Shown here: positions 25,601 through 34,417 of the stretch, piece after piece
How positions within the stretch are numbered: the first letter of the stretch is position 1
Layout of the letters: the number at the start of each line of letters is the position of its first letter
Source: Streptomyces sp. CA-210063
GTDB lineage: Bacteria; Actinomycetota; Actinomycetes; Streptomycetales; Streptomycetaceae
Assembly: GCF_024612015.1 (NCBI RefSeq)
Contig: NZ_CP102512.1
Span: 434,001-498,000 of the forward strand
Direction of reading: 5' to 3'
DNA: 64,000 nucleotides
Position numbers and translations under genes: made by a program
The notes under the pieces: model-generated
The model's database searches: none
Seen by the model: the letters and a program-made list of their open reading frames with translations, nothing else
What the model was told of the DNA's origin: nothing

Positions 25601-26533
25601 ATGCCGCAGGACCTGATTCGTATCGTCTCCCGGGACTCGCCCATGGCTCTGGCCCAGGTGGAGCGTGTCCGTGCCGAACTGGCCGTGCTCCACCCGGCGC
25701 TTCGTACCGAAGTGGTGCCGGTGAAGACGACCGGCGACAAGTGGATGGGGGACCTCGCCAAAGTCGAGGGCAAGGGCGCGTTCACCAAGGAGGTCGACGC
25801 GGCGCTCGTCGCGGGTGAGGCGGATCTCGCCGTCCACTGTGTGAAGGACATTCCCGCCGACCGGCCGCTCCCGGCAGGGACGATGTTCGCCGCGTTCCTC
25901 AAGCGCGACGACATCCGTGACGCCCTCGTGGATCCCGCCGGGCGCACTCTGGACGAGCTGCCCGCGGGCACCCGTATCGGCACCTCGTCCGTACGGCGCA
26001 CCGCGCAACTCGCCGCGTCCCACCCGCACTTGGACTGCATCCCGTTCCGGGGCAACGCCAACCGCCGTCTGGAGAAGCTCCACGCCGGCGAGGCGGACGC
26101 CCTGCTGCTGGCGGCCTCCGGGCTGGAGCGGATCGGGCGCGCGGATGTGATCAGCGAGATCCTGTCCGTCGAGACGATGATGCCGCCGATCGGCGCGGGC
26201 GTCCTGGCGCTCCAGTGCCGCGAGGACGACGCCGACACCATCGACACGGTCAGCGGGCTCGGCGACCCCGACACCCATCGCGAAACCCTCGCGGAACGCA
26301 TGTTCCTGCACGTCCTGCAGGGGCACTGCAACAGCCCGATCGCCGGATTCGCCCGCACCGAACGCAACGGCGAACTCTCCCTGCGCGCCTCCGTGTTCAC
26401 CCCGGACGGCAAGACCGTCCTCAACGCCCACGAATGGGCCGGCCGACTCGATCCGGCGACCCTCGGCACCTCCGTCGCGGTGGCCCTGCTCCGCCAAGGC
26501 GCGCGGAACCTCATCGACGGCATTCCCCACTGA
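25601..26533 (+). CDS. hemC: Hydroxymethylbilane synthase (porphobilinogen deaminase)-like protein
   Basis: A 310-residue HemC-family protein. Present: HCVKDIP with the catalytic Asp83, [16 protein letters not shown], and GHCNSPIAG with Cys243, which carries the dipyrromethane cofactor. Some blocks differ from the usual form: GHC instead of GGC before the cofactor Cys, and GNANRRL instead of the common GNVxTRL. The enzyme condenses four porphobilinogens in tetrapyrrole synthesis. No other haem gene is nearby, so this may be a second copy. The ATG at 25601 lacks a ribosome site, and a -10-like TATCGT ends 7 bases before it, suggesting a leaderless mRNA. Confidence 0.87.
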   Translation: MPQDLIRIVSRDSPMALAQVERVRAELAVLHPALRTEVVPVKTTGDKWMGDLAKVEGKGAFTKEVDAALVAGEADLAVHCVKDIPADRPLPAGTMFAAFLKRDDIRDALVDPAGRTLDELPAGTRIGTSSVRRTAQLAASHPHLDCIPFRGNANRRLEKLHAGEADALLLAASGLERIGRADVISEILSVETMMPPIGAGVLALQCREDDADTIDTVSGLGDPDTHRETLAERMFLHVLQGHCNSPIAGFARTERNGELSLRASVFTPDGKTVLNAHEWAGRLDPATLGTSVAVALLRQGARNLIDGIPH

Positions 26534-26703
26534 CCCGTGTCCGGGTTTCCTGGACCGTCCGGTAGTCGATCACGACGGTGCCCTCATGGCTCAGGGGTTC
26601 GTGGGCACGGGGCGATATGAGGAACTCGTAGTCCGTACGGCGGACGAGCCGGCCGCCGTCGACGGCCCGCGAGTCCGGGTCGCCTAACCCGGGATGGACG
26701 GCG
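26534..26703. other. Intergenic stretch with a possible gene remnant
   Basis: A minus-strand frame here encodes RLVRRTDYEFLISPRA and HEGTVVIDYRTVQ, which look protein-like but have no start or recognisable family. It may be a remnant or chance. Confidence 0.25.
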
Positions 26704-27234
26704 TCAGGTGACCCGGCGGGACAGGACCTGTCCCGGCCAGGTGTCGGAGAGGAAGCGGTCGGTGGGGGTGAAGCCGTTGCGCTCGTAGAACGCGACCAGT
26801 TGGCCTCCGCCGCCCGCCCAGCAGTCGACACGCAGGAGCCGTACGCCGGCCCGCCGGGTCTCCTCGACGGCGTGGGCCAGCAGCGCCGCGCCGATGCCCA
26901 TACCGGCGTACCGCCGGTCGGAGACCAGCAGCCGGACGTACCGCTCGGGTTCGCCGGCCGGTGCGATCGGCATCTGCGGGCTGGGGCCGGAGTCCAGCAC
27001 GAGGGCTCCGACGGGTGTTCCGTCCGACTCAGCGATGTACGGGGCGTTCTCCGTCGTGTACCGCTCGACCCGCTCCACCCCGCCGGGCCGCCGTGAATAC
27101 GGAATCGTGCCCCACTGCTCGGTGTTGCCGCGGGCGTTCATCCAGGCCACCGCCGAGTCGAGCATGCCGAGGACGGCCGGTGCGTCGGCCGGGCCGCCAG
27201 GTCTGATCCGTATGTCAGGGGAGAGGTCGGTCAT
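26704..27234 (-). CDS. GNAT-family N-acetyltransferase
   Basis: A 176-residue GNAT protein. IRIRPGGPADAPAVLGML opens the domain; RLLVSDRRYAGMGIGAALL is the acetyl-CoA-binding RxxGxG/A region; VDCWAGGGGQLVAFYERNGF is motif B. It would transfer an acetyl group to an unknown amine. It is monocistronic as far as can be seen, reading away from the hydrolase gene upstream. Confidence 0.87.
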   Translation of the reverse strand: MTDLSPDIRIRPGGPADAPAVLGMLDSAVAWMNARGNTEQWGTIPYSRRPGGVERVERYTTENAPYIAESDGTPVGALVLDSGPSPQMPIAPAGEPERYVRLLVSDRRYAGMGIGAALLAHAVEETRRAGVRLLRVDCWAGGGGQLVAFYERNGFTPTDRFLSDTWPGQVLSRRVT

Positions 27235-27299
27235 GGCAGAAGCCTAGTGCCGGCTGATTCTGGAACCCGTTGGGTCAGCGGGCCGTCTGCTCGGTGGTG

Positions 27300-28352
27300 T
27301 CAGGGCCCGGTGAGGCCGAGTTCGTGTTCGCCGAGCGGCTCGAAGAAGCGTTCCACGTCGGTGCCGGTGACGTCGGCGAGGGCGGCCGGGGACCAGCGGG
27401 GGTCGCGGTCCTTGTCGATGACCTGGGCGCGGATGCCCTCGACCAGGTCGGGCGTGGTCAGGGCGGCGCAGGAGACGCGGTACTCCTGGTCCAGCACCCG
27501 TTCCAGGGAGCCGAGCCGCCGGGCGCGGCGCAGGGCGGCCAGGGTGACCTTGACGGCGGTGGGTGACTTGGCGAGCAGGGTCTCCGCGGTCTCCTTCGCC
27601 GCCGGGTCGCCGTGGGCGAGCAGCCGGCGGAGGATCTCCTCGGCCGTGTCGGCGGCGAAGCAGGAGTCGATCCACTCCCGTCGTCCGGCCAACTCCCCCT
27701 GAGGGGCGGGCCGCACATGGCGGTCGAGGACTTCCCGTACGGGCAGGTCGGCCAGGTCGTCGACGAACCGCCGGAGCTCGGCGGACGGTATGTAGTGGTC
27801 GGCGAGGCCGCACAGCAGGGCGTCACCGGCGCCGATCCGCGTGCCTGTGAGGGCGAGGAGGGTGCCGAGTTCGCCCGGGGCGCGGGCCAGGAGATGGGTG
27901 CCGCCGACGTCCGGGACGAAGCCGATGCCGGTCTCGGGCATGGCGATCCTCGACCGCTCGGTGACGACACGGACGCTGCCGTGCGCGGAGACGCCGGCGC
28001 CGCCGCCCATGACGATGCCGTCCATGACGGCGACGTAGGGCTTGGGGTAGCGGGCGATACGGGCGTTGAGGTGGTACTCGTCGCGCCAGAACGCGGCCGC
28101 GACGGTGCCGTCGCCGTCGCGGGCGTCGTCGTGGACGACGCGGATGTCGCCGCCCGCGCACAGACCGCGCTCCCCCGCGCCGGTGAGGACGACGGTCTCC
28201 ACCGTGGGGTCGTGCTCCCAGGCGGTCAGTGCCTCGTCGATGCGCCGCACCATGGCGTGGTTGAGGGCGTTGATGGCCCTCGGACGGTTGAGGGTGATGT
28301 GGGCGGCCCGGCCGGCGGTGTGCAGCAGGACGGGTTCTTCGCTGCCGGTCAT
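27300..28352 (-). CDS. 3-Hydroxyisobutyryl-CoA hydrolase (enoyl-CoA hydratase fold)
   Basis: A 350-residue crotonase-fold protein of HIBCH length. It has ITLNRPRAINALNHAMVRRI, the oxyanion segment GGDIR, MDGIVMGGGAGVS, and the Glu/Asp block AMPETGIGFVPDVGGTHLLAR. The C-terminal third (TPDLVEGIRAQVIDKDRDP) is typical of the hydrolase and absent in plain hydratases. It frees 3-hydroxyisobutyrate from its CoA ester in valine breakdown. The ATG overlaps the stop of an acyl-CoA dehydrogenase remnant (ATGA), so it was once the second gene of a valine-catabolic pair and has now lost its upstream partner. Confidence 0.87.
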   Translation of the reverse strand: MTGSEEPVLLHTAGRAAHITLNRPRAINALNHAMVRRIDEALTAWEHDPTVETVVLTGAGERGLCAGGDIRVVHDDARDGDGTVAAAFWRDEYHLNARIARYPKPYVAVMDGIVMGGGAGVSAHGSVRVVTERSRIAMPETGIGFVPDVGGTHLLARAPGELGTLLALTGTRIGAGDALLCGLADHYIPSAELRRFVDDLADLPVREVLDRHVRPAPQGELAGRREWIDSCFAADTAEEILRRLLAHGDPAAKETAETLLAKSPTAVKVTLAALRRARRLGSLERVLDQEYRVSCAALTTPDLVEGIRAQVIDKDRDPRWSPAALADVTGTDVERFFEPLGEHELGLTGP

Positions 28353-28438
28353 CCCACTGCCTCCGTAGCGACTGCCTCCGTCAGGCCCCGGGCCACGAGG
28401 ACGCGCATGATCTCGTTGGTTCCTTCCAGCATCTGGAC
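28349..28438 (-). pseudogene. C-terminal remnant of an acyl-CoA dehydrogenase
   Basis: The last 29 codons read VQMLEGTNEIMRVLVARGL and so on to a TGA that overlaps the hydrolase ATG. EGTNEIMR is the conserved end of acyl-CoA dehydrogenases. Homology stops abruptly upstream, 44 bases before a MITE-like element at 28482. In an intact locus this would be isobutyryl-CoA dehydrogenase or a relative. It cannot be functional. Confidence 0.8.
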
Positions 28439-28481
28439 CGGCGGCCACCCGTCATGAGACGGACCCCACTCCGAGCAGGAG

Positions 28482-28650
28482 CTAGTGCCGCGTCAGCCAA
28501 GGTTTGCCCGTCAAGGAGCGGCGTCCGGTGCGTGCTCTCGGCGTGCCGGCCGGAAGTCCTCGTACTGGACGTACTTGGGCTTTCGGCCGGTGCGGCGAGA
28601 GTACGTGCCGGGCGTCGCGACGGGGCGAACCTTGGCTGACGCGGCACTAG
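28482..28650. mobile_element. 169-bp MITE-like element with 23-bp terminal inverted repeats
   Basis: CTAGTGCCGCGTCAGCCAAG (28482-28501) plus GTT is repeated exactly in inverse at 28628-28650, and a further imperfect match extends inward. CTAG forms both outer ends. The interior has no gene, but 28526-28551 matches 18961-18986 of the other element at 23 of 26 positions (CGGTGCGTG..CTCGGCGTGCCGG). On the minus strand both shared blocks could encode RHAE-A/S-THRTP, perhaps a relic of a transposase end. Confidence 0.75.
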
Positions 28651-28809
28651 GTGGGCGCGGCCGCCGGTGGACGCCCAGAGCTTGCCGGCACCCTGGACGC
28701 GCCGAGCCTACCTGTCCCCCGGTACCCCTGACCTGCCGGCGCCACTTCTACGGCATGAGCCCGCTCACCTGGGCAGTGCTCACCGCGGGGCACGTTCCCG
28801 CACCAGTTG
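28651..28809. other. Intergenic stretch right of the MITE-like element
   Basis: No gene or regulatory site is recognised. It may be debris of the lost acyl-CoA dehydrogenase region or of inserted DNA. Confidence 0.3.
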
Positions 28810-29649
28810 TCAGGCGCGTGGCTTTCGCCACGTCCTGATCTCGGTTGCCGGAAGACGTTCTGCGAAACGGTCGTCAGGGGCTGCCCGCTCCAGCAGCGCG
28901 CGCAGATCCCGCTCGAAGTCGTTCAGCCTGTCACCGAACAGGTGTGGCGCGGAGTCGGATCGGGAGAACGTCCACGCGACGATGTCGTCCGTGGTGCGGG
29001 TGACCACGTCCCCGGCGGGCACGACACGTCGTTGGAAGTTGCCGAATCCGGCGCCGGCGATGACGAGGTCCTCCCGGTTCGGCGTGCCGTTGACGAGCAT
29101 TCCCTGTCCGGCGCGGCGCACCGGGCCCAGGTATCGGCGTACCAGGTCACTTACTTGGTCGTACGGGGGCGCGGTCAACGGCAGGGGCGGCGGTTCGGGG
29201 AGCGGGTCCTTGAGGTCGCTGATGTGGGCGAACGCGCCGCCCGGCTCCAGCATCTCCAGTACCGTCGCCGCGACCCGATCGCGGTCCGTCCAGTGGAAGG
29301 ACTGGGCGAACACCACGACCCGGAACTCCCCCAGTCCCGCCGGCAGGTCCTCGGCCCGGGCGGCCACCCAGCGGGCGTTGGTCACCCCTCGGCGCCCGGC
29401 CTGTCGCTCGGCCTCGGCCAGCATGTCCTCGTCCGGGTCGACGCCGACCGCCTCCGTGAAGAACCGCGCCATCGGGAGCAGGACGATGCCCGGGCCGCAG
29501 CCGACGTCGAGGAGTCTGCCCCGGCCGTCCAGATCGAGGGCCTCGGCGAGCGCGTCGGCGAAGCCCGGCGCGTACGGGAGCCGGCCGCGCTCGTAATAGG
29601 CGGCGCTCCCTTGGAACAGTGTGCGGTCCCACTCCCATCCCTCAGGCAT
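28810..29649 (-). CDS. Class I SAM-dependent methyltransferase
   Basis: A 279-residue protein. SAM-binding motif I is GRLLDVGCGPGIVLLPMARF; the acidic loop VGVDPDEDML and the post-motif VVFAQSFHWTDRD follow. The family (PF08241/13649 type) methylates small molecules; the substrate is unknown. The ATG at 29649 is preferred to a GTG at 29658. No operon partner. Confidence 0.82.
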   Translation of the reverse strand: MPEGWEWDRTLFQGSAAYYERGRLPYAPGFADALAEALDLDGRGRLLDVGCGPGIVLLPMARFFTEAVGVDPDEDMLAEAERQAGRRGVTNARWVAARAEDLPAGLGEFRVVVFAQSFHWTDRDRVAATVLEMLEPGGAFAHISDLKDPLPEPPPLPLTAPPYDQVSDLVRRYLGPVRRAGQGMLVNGTPNREDLVIAGAGFGNFQRRVVPAGDVVTRTTDDIVAWTFSRSDSAPHLFGDRLNDFERDLRALLERAAPDDRFAERLPATEIRTWRKPRA

Positions 29650-29801
29650 CCATCCCACTCCGCTCCATTCCGCTCAGCTCCATTCCACGAGTTCGCGCAG
29701 GCGTCGGCATCGCGCGGGCGTCGGCAGATCTACCCCATGTGTCAGACCCCGTGATCCCCTCGCATCAGCGTTGTCACCGGCTGCGGCCGGCTGCCGCCGG
29801 C

Positions 29802-31751
29802 TCAGTCGAACTCCTCGACGTACTCCTCCGGCGGTCCCAGCTCAGGACGATCCCTCAACTCCAGTACCCCGCCGAGCCGTTCCAGTTCGAGGACGGTGAC
29901 CGTGTTCTCGCCGACACGCAGCAGTGGTGCCGGGCAGTACAGCGTGACCTGCGGTCCGATCTCCCAGTAGCGGCCGAGGAGGAAGCCGTTGACCCAGACG
30001 AGGCCGCGGCCCGATCCCGGCAGTGCGAGGAAGGTGTCCGCGGGCGCGTCGACGTGCAGCTCCGCGACGGCGAACCCCGTGTGCGCGGTCGCGGGCCCGG
30101 CGGCGTGCGGGGACGGGGACCCGGCGACGTGCGGGGACGGGGACCCGGCGGCGATCGCGTCGGCCAGCTCCGCGTCGGACCACTCCTGCAGTGCGACCGG
30201 TGTGCTGTCCCACCCCTGCACCATGCGCCGGTCGATGAGGACCGGGCCGAGCAGGCCCTTGTGCCCGCCGATGCCCGGACCGTAGTTCACCCGGCCGAGG
30301 TTCTCGACGAGGATCTCCAGCCGTACGACGTCACCGGTTCCGTCGACACGGAGTTCCGGGGAGTCGGCAGAGGCGACACCGACGAGCGTGCCGTTGGCGA
30401 GGACCAGAGCCCGGTCGCGTACATCGGTGAGGACGAGTCGGTGCTCGCCCGCCGGGATGCGCGGGTGCGCGGTGTGCAGGACCATGCCCGCGTCGAGGCC
30501 GAGTTGTTCGAACGAGGCGGGGCGTGGGGCCGTCGTGGTCCGAGCCGGTACGGCACGGAGGCCGGCGAGCAGGTCGGCACGGTGGACCAGCGGGACACGG
30601 GCCGGTGGGAGCGTCGGCATCCGCGCGGGCGACCGGATCGGCCCCCGTGCGCCGAGTGCCTCGCGTACGGCGTGGAACTTGGGGGTGAGGCTGCCGTCCT
30701 CGGCGATGGGCGCGTCGGAGTCGTAGCTGGTCACGACGGGCCGCAGGCGGCCCTCGTGGTCGTTGGCGCCCGCCCAGAGGCCGAAGTTGGTGCCGCCGTG
30801 TGCCATGTAGACGCTCACGCTGCCGCCGTCGGCGACGATGCCGCTCAGGGTGTGGACCGCGCTGTCCACGCCACGGACGTGGTGCCGTGTGCCCCAGTGG
30901 TCGAACCAGCCGTTCCAGAACTCCGCGACCACGAACGGTTCGTCGGGGCGCCGGGCCGCGAGGAGCCGGCGGGCGGCGTCGGGCTTGGAGCCCAGGGTGA
31001 CGGCCGTCAGGGTGCCGGGCAGGGTGCCGCCGTCCAGCATGAGGTCGGTGGGGCCGTCGGCGGTGAACAGCAGCTCGCGGATGCCCCGTTCGGACAGGGC
31101 CCGGCGGTTCCAGCTGAGGTAGGCGTGGTCGTCGCCGTAGCTGCCGAACTCGTTCTCGATCTGGACGGCCACGACCGGACCGCCCGCAGCGGCCTGGAGT
31201 GCGGCGATGCGGGGGACCAGGTCGTCGAACCAGTGGCCGACGGCGGAGGTGAACGCCGGGTCCGAGCTGCGGATCGCGGCGTCGCGGGCGGTGAGCCAGC
31301 TGGGCAGGCCGCCGTTGGACCACTCCGCGCAGATGTAGGGGCCGGGCCGGACGATGACGTCGAGGCCCTCCTCCCCCACCGTGCGGATGAACCGTTCGAT
31401 GTCCCGCCAGCCGTCGAAGTGTGGCGGCTCGTCCTCGCGGGGCTGGTGGAAGTTCCACGGTACATAGGTGTCGACCGTGTTGAGTCCGAGGTCGGCGAGG
31501 CGGCGGATCCGGTCCCGCCAGAGGTCCGGATGGACGCGGAAGTAGTGCAGTGCCCCGGAGAGGATGCGATGGGGCACGCCGTGCCGGTACAGGCGGCGCC
31601 CACCCCAGGTGAGGGCCCCGGTGACGGCGCTGCCCGCCGCGTCCGCCGCCGCCTCGGTCGCGCGGTCGCCCGCCGTATCGCTCGCGCCGCGGGCCGACGT
31701 ATCGGTGGTGGTGTGGGCCGGAGAGAGGTGGGTCGTGGACGGCTCAGTCAC
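29802..31751 (-). CDS. Glycoside hydrolase family 35 beta-galactosidase, probably cytoplasmic
   Basis: A 649-residue GH35 enzyme. The barrel opens with RILSGALHYFRVHPDLW and GLNTVDTYVPWNFHQP. The acid/base is Glu201 in QIENEFGSYG, and the nucleophile is Glu277 in VVAEFWNGWFDHWG. C-terminal jelly-roll domains end at LVWVNGFLLGRYWEIGPQ. A duplicated GSPSPHVA/GSPSPHAA stretch lies in a linker. There is no signal peptide, so imported oligosaccharides are the likely substrate, which fits the ABC transporter nearby. The GTG start has no ribosome site; a TAACAT -10-like box lies 11 bases upstream and overlaps the LacI-type operator. It is divergent from lacI. Confidence 0.92.
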   Translation of the reverse strand: MTEPSTTHLSPAHTTTDTSARGASDTAGDRATEAAADAAGSAVTGALTWGGRRLYRHGVPHRILSGALHYFRVHPDLWRDRIRRLADLGLNTVDTYVPWNFHQPREDEPPHFDGWRDIERFIRTVGEEGLDVIVRPGPYICAEWSNGGLPSWLTARDAAIRSSDPAFTSAVGHWFDDLVPRIAALQAAAGGPVVAVQIENEFGSYGDDHAYLSWNRRALSERGIRELLFTADGPTDLMLDGGTLPGTLTAVTLGSKPDAARRLLAARRPDEPFVVAEFWNGWFDHWGTRHHVRGVDSAVHTLSGIVADGGSVSVYMAHGGTNFGLWAGANDHEGRLRPVVTSYDSDAPIAEDGSLTPKFHAVREALGARGPIRSPARMPTLPPARVPLVHRADLLAGLRAVPARTTTAPRPASFEQLGLDAGMVLHTAHPRIPAGEHRLVLTDVRDRALVLANGTLVGVASADSPELRVDGTGDVVRLEILVENLGRVNYGPGIGGHKGLLGPVLIDRRMVQGWDSTPVALQEWSDAELADAIAAGSPSPHVAGSPSPHAAGPATAHTGFAVAELHVDAPADTFLALPGSGRGLVWVNGFLLGRYWEIGPQVTLYCPAPLLRVGENTVTVLELERLGGVLELRDRPELGPPEEYVEEFD

Positions 31752-31763
31752 GAGGTGAGCCTA

Positions 31764-31786
31764 TGTTATCGGTGCCATGTGTAACA
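31764..31786. promoter_or_regulatory. LacI-type operator between GH35 and the LacI gene
   Basis: TGTTATCGGTGCCA (31764-31777) fits the general LacI-family pattern TGnnAnCGnTnnCA with the central CG. A downstream TAACA at 31782-31786 completes an outer dyad with TGTTA. It overlaps the GH35 -10 region and lies just upstream of a TAGAAT -10-like box for lacI. The same 14-mer is repeated at 32935. Confidence 0.75.
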
Positions 31787-31840
31787 AGGTCGATAGAATC
31801 GGTGAACGACACCGCGGGCCGGCCGCGGGAGAGGAGCGCC

Positions 31841-32857
31841 ATGACCGACGAGACCGCGAGGCTCAGGCAGCCGAGCATGGCCGACGTGGCCCGGGCCGCC
31901 GGGGTGTCGGCGCAGACCGTCTCGCGTGCGCTCCGCGGCTCACCGAACGTCAACCCCGAGACCCGGCGGCGTGTGCTCGTGGCGGTGGAGCAGGTCGGGT
32001 ACCGGTTCAACAGCGCCGCCAGGGCGCTCTCCTCGGGGCGCAGCCACACCATCGGACTCGTGCTGCTGGCGTCCGGCGGGTACTACTCGCGCTCGGCGGT
32101 GACCGCCGGTGTCGAGGCGGCCGCCGGCGCCGCCGGGTACGCGGTGAGCATCGCGACCATCGCCGCGCTGGACACCGGCCTGATGGAGCAGTCCCTGTCC
32201 AAGCTGGCCGACCAGGGCGTCGACGGCTTCGTCATCGCCGTACCGCTCATCTCCGTGACGCGGAAGATGGAGGAGATCACCCGCGACATCCCGACCGTCA
32301 CCCTCGACGGCTCGCGGACGGCGGGTGCCCGGGTGCTCGGGATCGACCAGCAGGAGGCGGGCCGGGTCGCCACACAGCATCTGCTCGACCTGGGGCACCG
32401 TCAGGTCTGGCACCTCGCCGGGCCGGACGAGTGGATCGAGGCGCGCCGGCGGCGGCAGGGCTGGCAGGAGTGCCTTGCCGCGGCGGGGATCGAGGCGCCG
32501 CCGATCCTGGAGGGCGACTGGTCGCCCGACTCGGGCTACCGGCAGGGGCAGATCATCGCGATGATCCCGGAGGTCACGGCGGTCTTCGTCGCCAGTGACG
32601 AGATGGCCTTCGGGGTGATCCGCGCGCTGCACGAGCGGGGCCGGTCGGTGCCCGACGACGTGTCCATCGTGAGCGTCGACGACATCGCCCTGGCGGCCTA
32701 CTCCGCTCCCCCGCTGACGACCGTCCGGCAGGACTTCTACCGCTACGGCGCGGCGGCCGTCGCCCTGCTGCTGGGTGACGAAGCCGATGTCGACACGTCC
32801 GTGGTCACCGCGTCACTGACGGTACGCGCCTCCACCGCACCGCCGCGCTCTGCCTGA
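31841..32857 (+). CDS. LacI-family transcriptional regulator
   Basis: A 338-residue protein. The helix-turn-helix and hinge are SMADVARAAGVSAQTVSRAL and YRFNSAARALSSGRSHTIG. The periplasmic-binding-like domain ends with the usual VSIVSVDDIALAAYSAPPLT and TTVRQDFYRYGAAAV. ATG at 31841 follows GAGAGGAG. It should repress the GH35 gene, itself and the downstream transporter operon, since matching operators lie in both control regions. The effector is presumably a galactose- or fucose-containing mono- or disaccharide. Confidence 0.93.
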   Translation: MTDETARLRQPSMADVARAAGVSAQTVSRALRGSPNVNPETRRRVLVAVEQVGYRFNSAARALSSGRSHTIGLVLLASGGYYSRSAVTAGVEAAAGAAGYAVSIATIAALDTGLMEQSLSKLADQGVDGFVIAVPLISVTRKMEEITRDIPTVTLDGSRTAGARVLGIDQQEAGRVATQHLLDLGHRQVWHLAGPDEWIEARRRRQGWQECLAAAGIEAPPILEGDWSPDSGYRQGQIIAMIPEVTAVFVASDEMAFGVIRALHERGRSVPDDVSIVSVDDIALAAYSAPPLTTVRQDFYRYGAAAVALLLGDEADVDTSVVTASLTVRASTAPPRSA

Positions 32858-32934
32858 CCCTGCACCGCCGCTCTCGGACCGGACTCCGTCCCGACCGTTC
32901 GCCGATTGCCTCTCATGGGCCCCTTGCGCCGCCA

Positions 32935-32956
32935 TGTTATCGGTGCCACCGTAACA
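32935..32956. promoter_or_regulatory. LacI-type operator before the ABC-transporter operon
   Basis: TGTTATCGGTGCCA (32935-32948) is identical to the 14-mer at 31764. TAACA at 32952-32956 again closes an outer dyad with TGTTA, here with a 12-base gap instead of 13. It lies 138 bases before the binding-protein start. Confidence 0.75.
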
Positions 32957-33093
32957 ACACCGGATCATCATGTGATCCAGATCTCGGGCGCGGTGGCGCG
33001 GCGTCCCGGTGGCGTGGCCCCCGACGGGGCCGGCCTCGGACCTGCTCCACCGCTCGCAGCCAGGTGGGCAACCGTCCACGGGAAGGACACGGC

Positions 33094-34416
33094 ATGAGGA
33101 GATCGCTCGTCCGCACGGGCACCGCGGTCACAGTGCTCGGACTGCTCGCCGGCTGCTCGGCCGGCGGGAGCGGCTCGGACTCCGGCAGGACGGTTCTCCA
33201 GGTCGCCGCCCTCGAAGGCGGCTACGGCCGGGACATGTACACGCAGGTCATCAAGGCGTACGAGGCCTCGCACCCCGACATCGATGTCCAGCTGCAGATC
33301 TCGAAGAGCATCGAGGACGAGATCACCCCGAACATGAAGGCGGGGCGGTACCCGGACGTCGTGGTGCTCGGCCAGGGCCGCAAGGCCGCCCTCACCGAGA
33401 CCCTGGTCAAGGACAAGGCCCTCGAAGACCTGACCCCGGTGCTCAAGGAGAAGGTCCCCGGTGAGGACACCACCGTCGGGGACAAGCTCACCGAGGGCAT
33501 CGTCGGGAACCTCAACACCAACCCGTACGGCACGGACCAGACCTATCTGATGCCGATGTACTACGCGCCGACCGGGCTCTTCCACAACAAGGGCCTGTTC
33601 GAGCAGAAGGGCTGGAAGGTCCCGGGCACCTGGGACGAGATGTTCGCGCTCGGTGACACGGCGAAGAAGCAGGGCATACCGCTGTTCACCTATCCGACCG
33701 CCGGGTACCTCGACTCGTACTTCTTCGCGCTCCTCGCCGATGTCGGCGGGGAGCAGTTCTACACCGACGTCATGACGTACAAGAAGGACGTCTGGAAGTC
33801 GGCGAACGCTCGGAAGGCGCTCGACATCACCACCAAGCTGCTCGGGTACGCCGCGCCGGCGACCGTGGGCTACGCGAATGAGCAGGACTTCACCAAGAAC
33901 CAGCAGCTGGTCCTCGACAACAAGGCGTTGTTCATGCCGAACGGCACCTGGATCGTCGGGGAGATGGCGGACGCGCCGCGCGCGGACGGCTTCCAGTGGG
34001 GCCTGACACCGCTGCCGGCGGTCACTTCGGGCGGCAAGCGGTACATCACGACGTCGGTCGAGTCGGTGTGGGTGCCCAGCGCGGCCCGGCAGAAGGACGC
34101 GGCGAAGAAGTTCATCGCCTACCTGTACTCCGACGAGGCGGCGAAGATCTTCGCCGAGTCGAACGCGATCCAGCCCGTCGAGGGCATCGCGAACAGCCTG
34201 TCGGCGGAGAACGCCGAGTTCTACAAGGTGTACGAGGACCCGAAGGTCGCCGCGCTGGTGGGCGGTTTCGCGAGCACCGCGCCCGTCGAGGGCGTCGACA
34301 TCAAGGCCACGCTCTTCGACACCGCCAACAGCATCGTCAGCGGCGACACCACCGAGGACAAGTGGCAGTCCGCGCTGAACGAGGCGAGCGAGAAGCTGCG
34401 GCAGGCGGGCAGCTGA
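33094..34416 (+). CDS. ABC-transporter sugar-binding lipoprotein
   Basis: A 440-residue extracellular binding protein. The signal peptide ends in the lipobox LLAGC with Cys21 as the lipid anchor. The mature part fits family-1 sugar-binding proteins (VLQVAALEGGYG; YKKDVWKSANARKALD; DNKALFMPNGTWIVGEM). It should deliver oligosaccharides to the two permeases encoded next, 1 and 23 bases apart. ATG at 33094 follows GGAAGGAC. No ATPase gene is in the operon, so a shared MsiK-type ATPase is likely, as is common in Streptomyces. First gene of the LacI-controlled operon. Confidence 0.92.
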   Translation: MRRSLVRTGTAVTVLGLLAGCSAGGSGSDSGRTVLQVAALEGGYGRDMYTQVIKAYEASHPDIDVQLQISKSIEDEITPNMKAGRYPDVVVLGQGRKAALTETLVKDKALEDLTPVLKEKVPGEDTTVGDKLTEGIVGNLNTNPYGTDQTYLMPMYYAPTGLFHNKGLFEQKGWKVPGTWDEMFALGDTAKKQGIPLFTYPTAGYLDSYFFALLADVGGEQFYTDVMTYKKDVWKSANARKALDITTKLLGYAAPATVGYANEQDFTKNQQLVLDNKALFMPNGTWIVGEMADAPRADGFQWGLTPLPAVTSGGKRYITTSVESVWVPSAARQKDAAKKFIAYLYSDEAAKIFAESNAIQPVEGIANSLSAENAEFYKVYEDPKVAALVGGFASTAPVEGVDIKATLFDTANSIVSGDTTEDKWQSALNEASEKLRQAGS

Positions 34417-34417
34417 G

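Noticed and set aside
27243..27290. CTAGTGCCGGCTGA start with a nearby TCAGC, resembling the 28482 element end
   Set aside because: Only the first nine bases match the terminal repeat and no matching second end is present; probably chance or a weak hairpin.
29650..29700. CCATTCCGCTC-like short repeats before the methyltransferase
   Set aside because: Two to three imperfect units only; no clear function.
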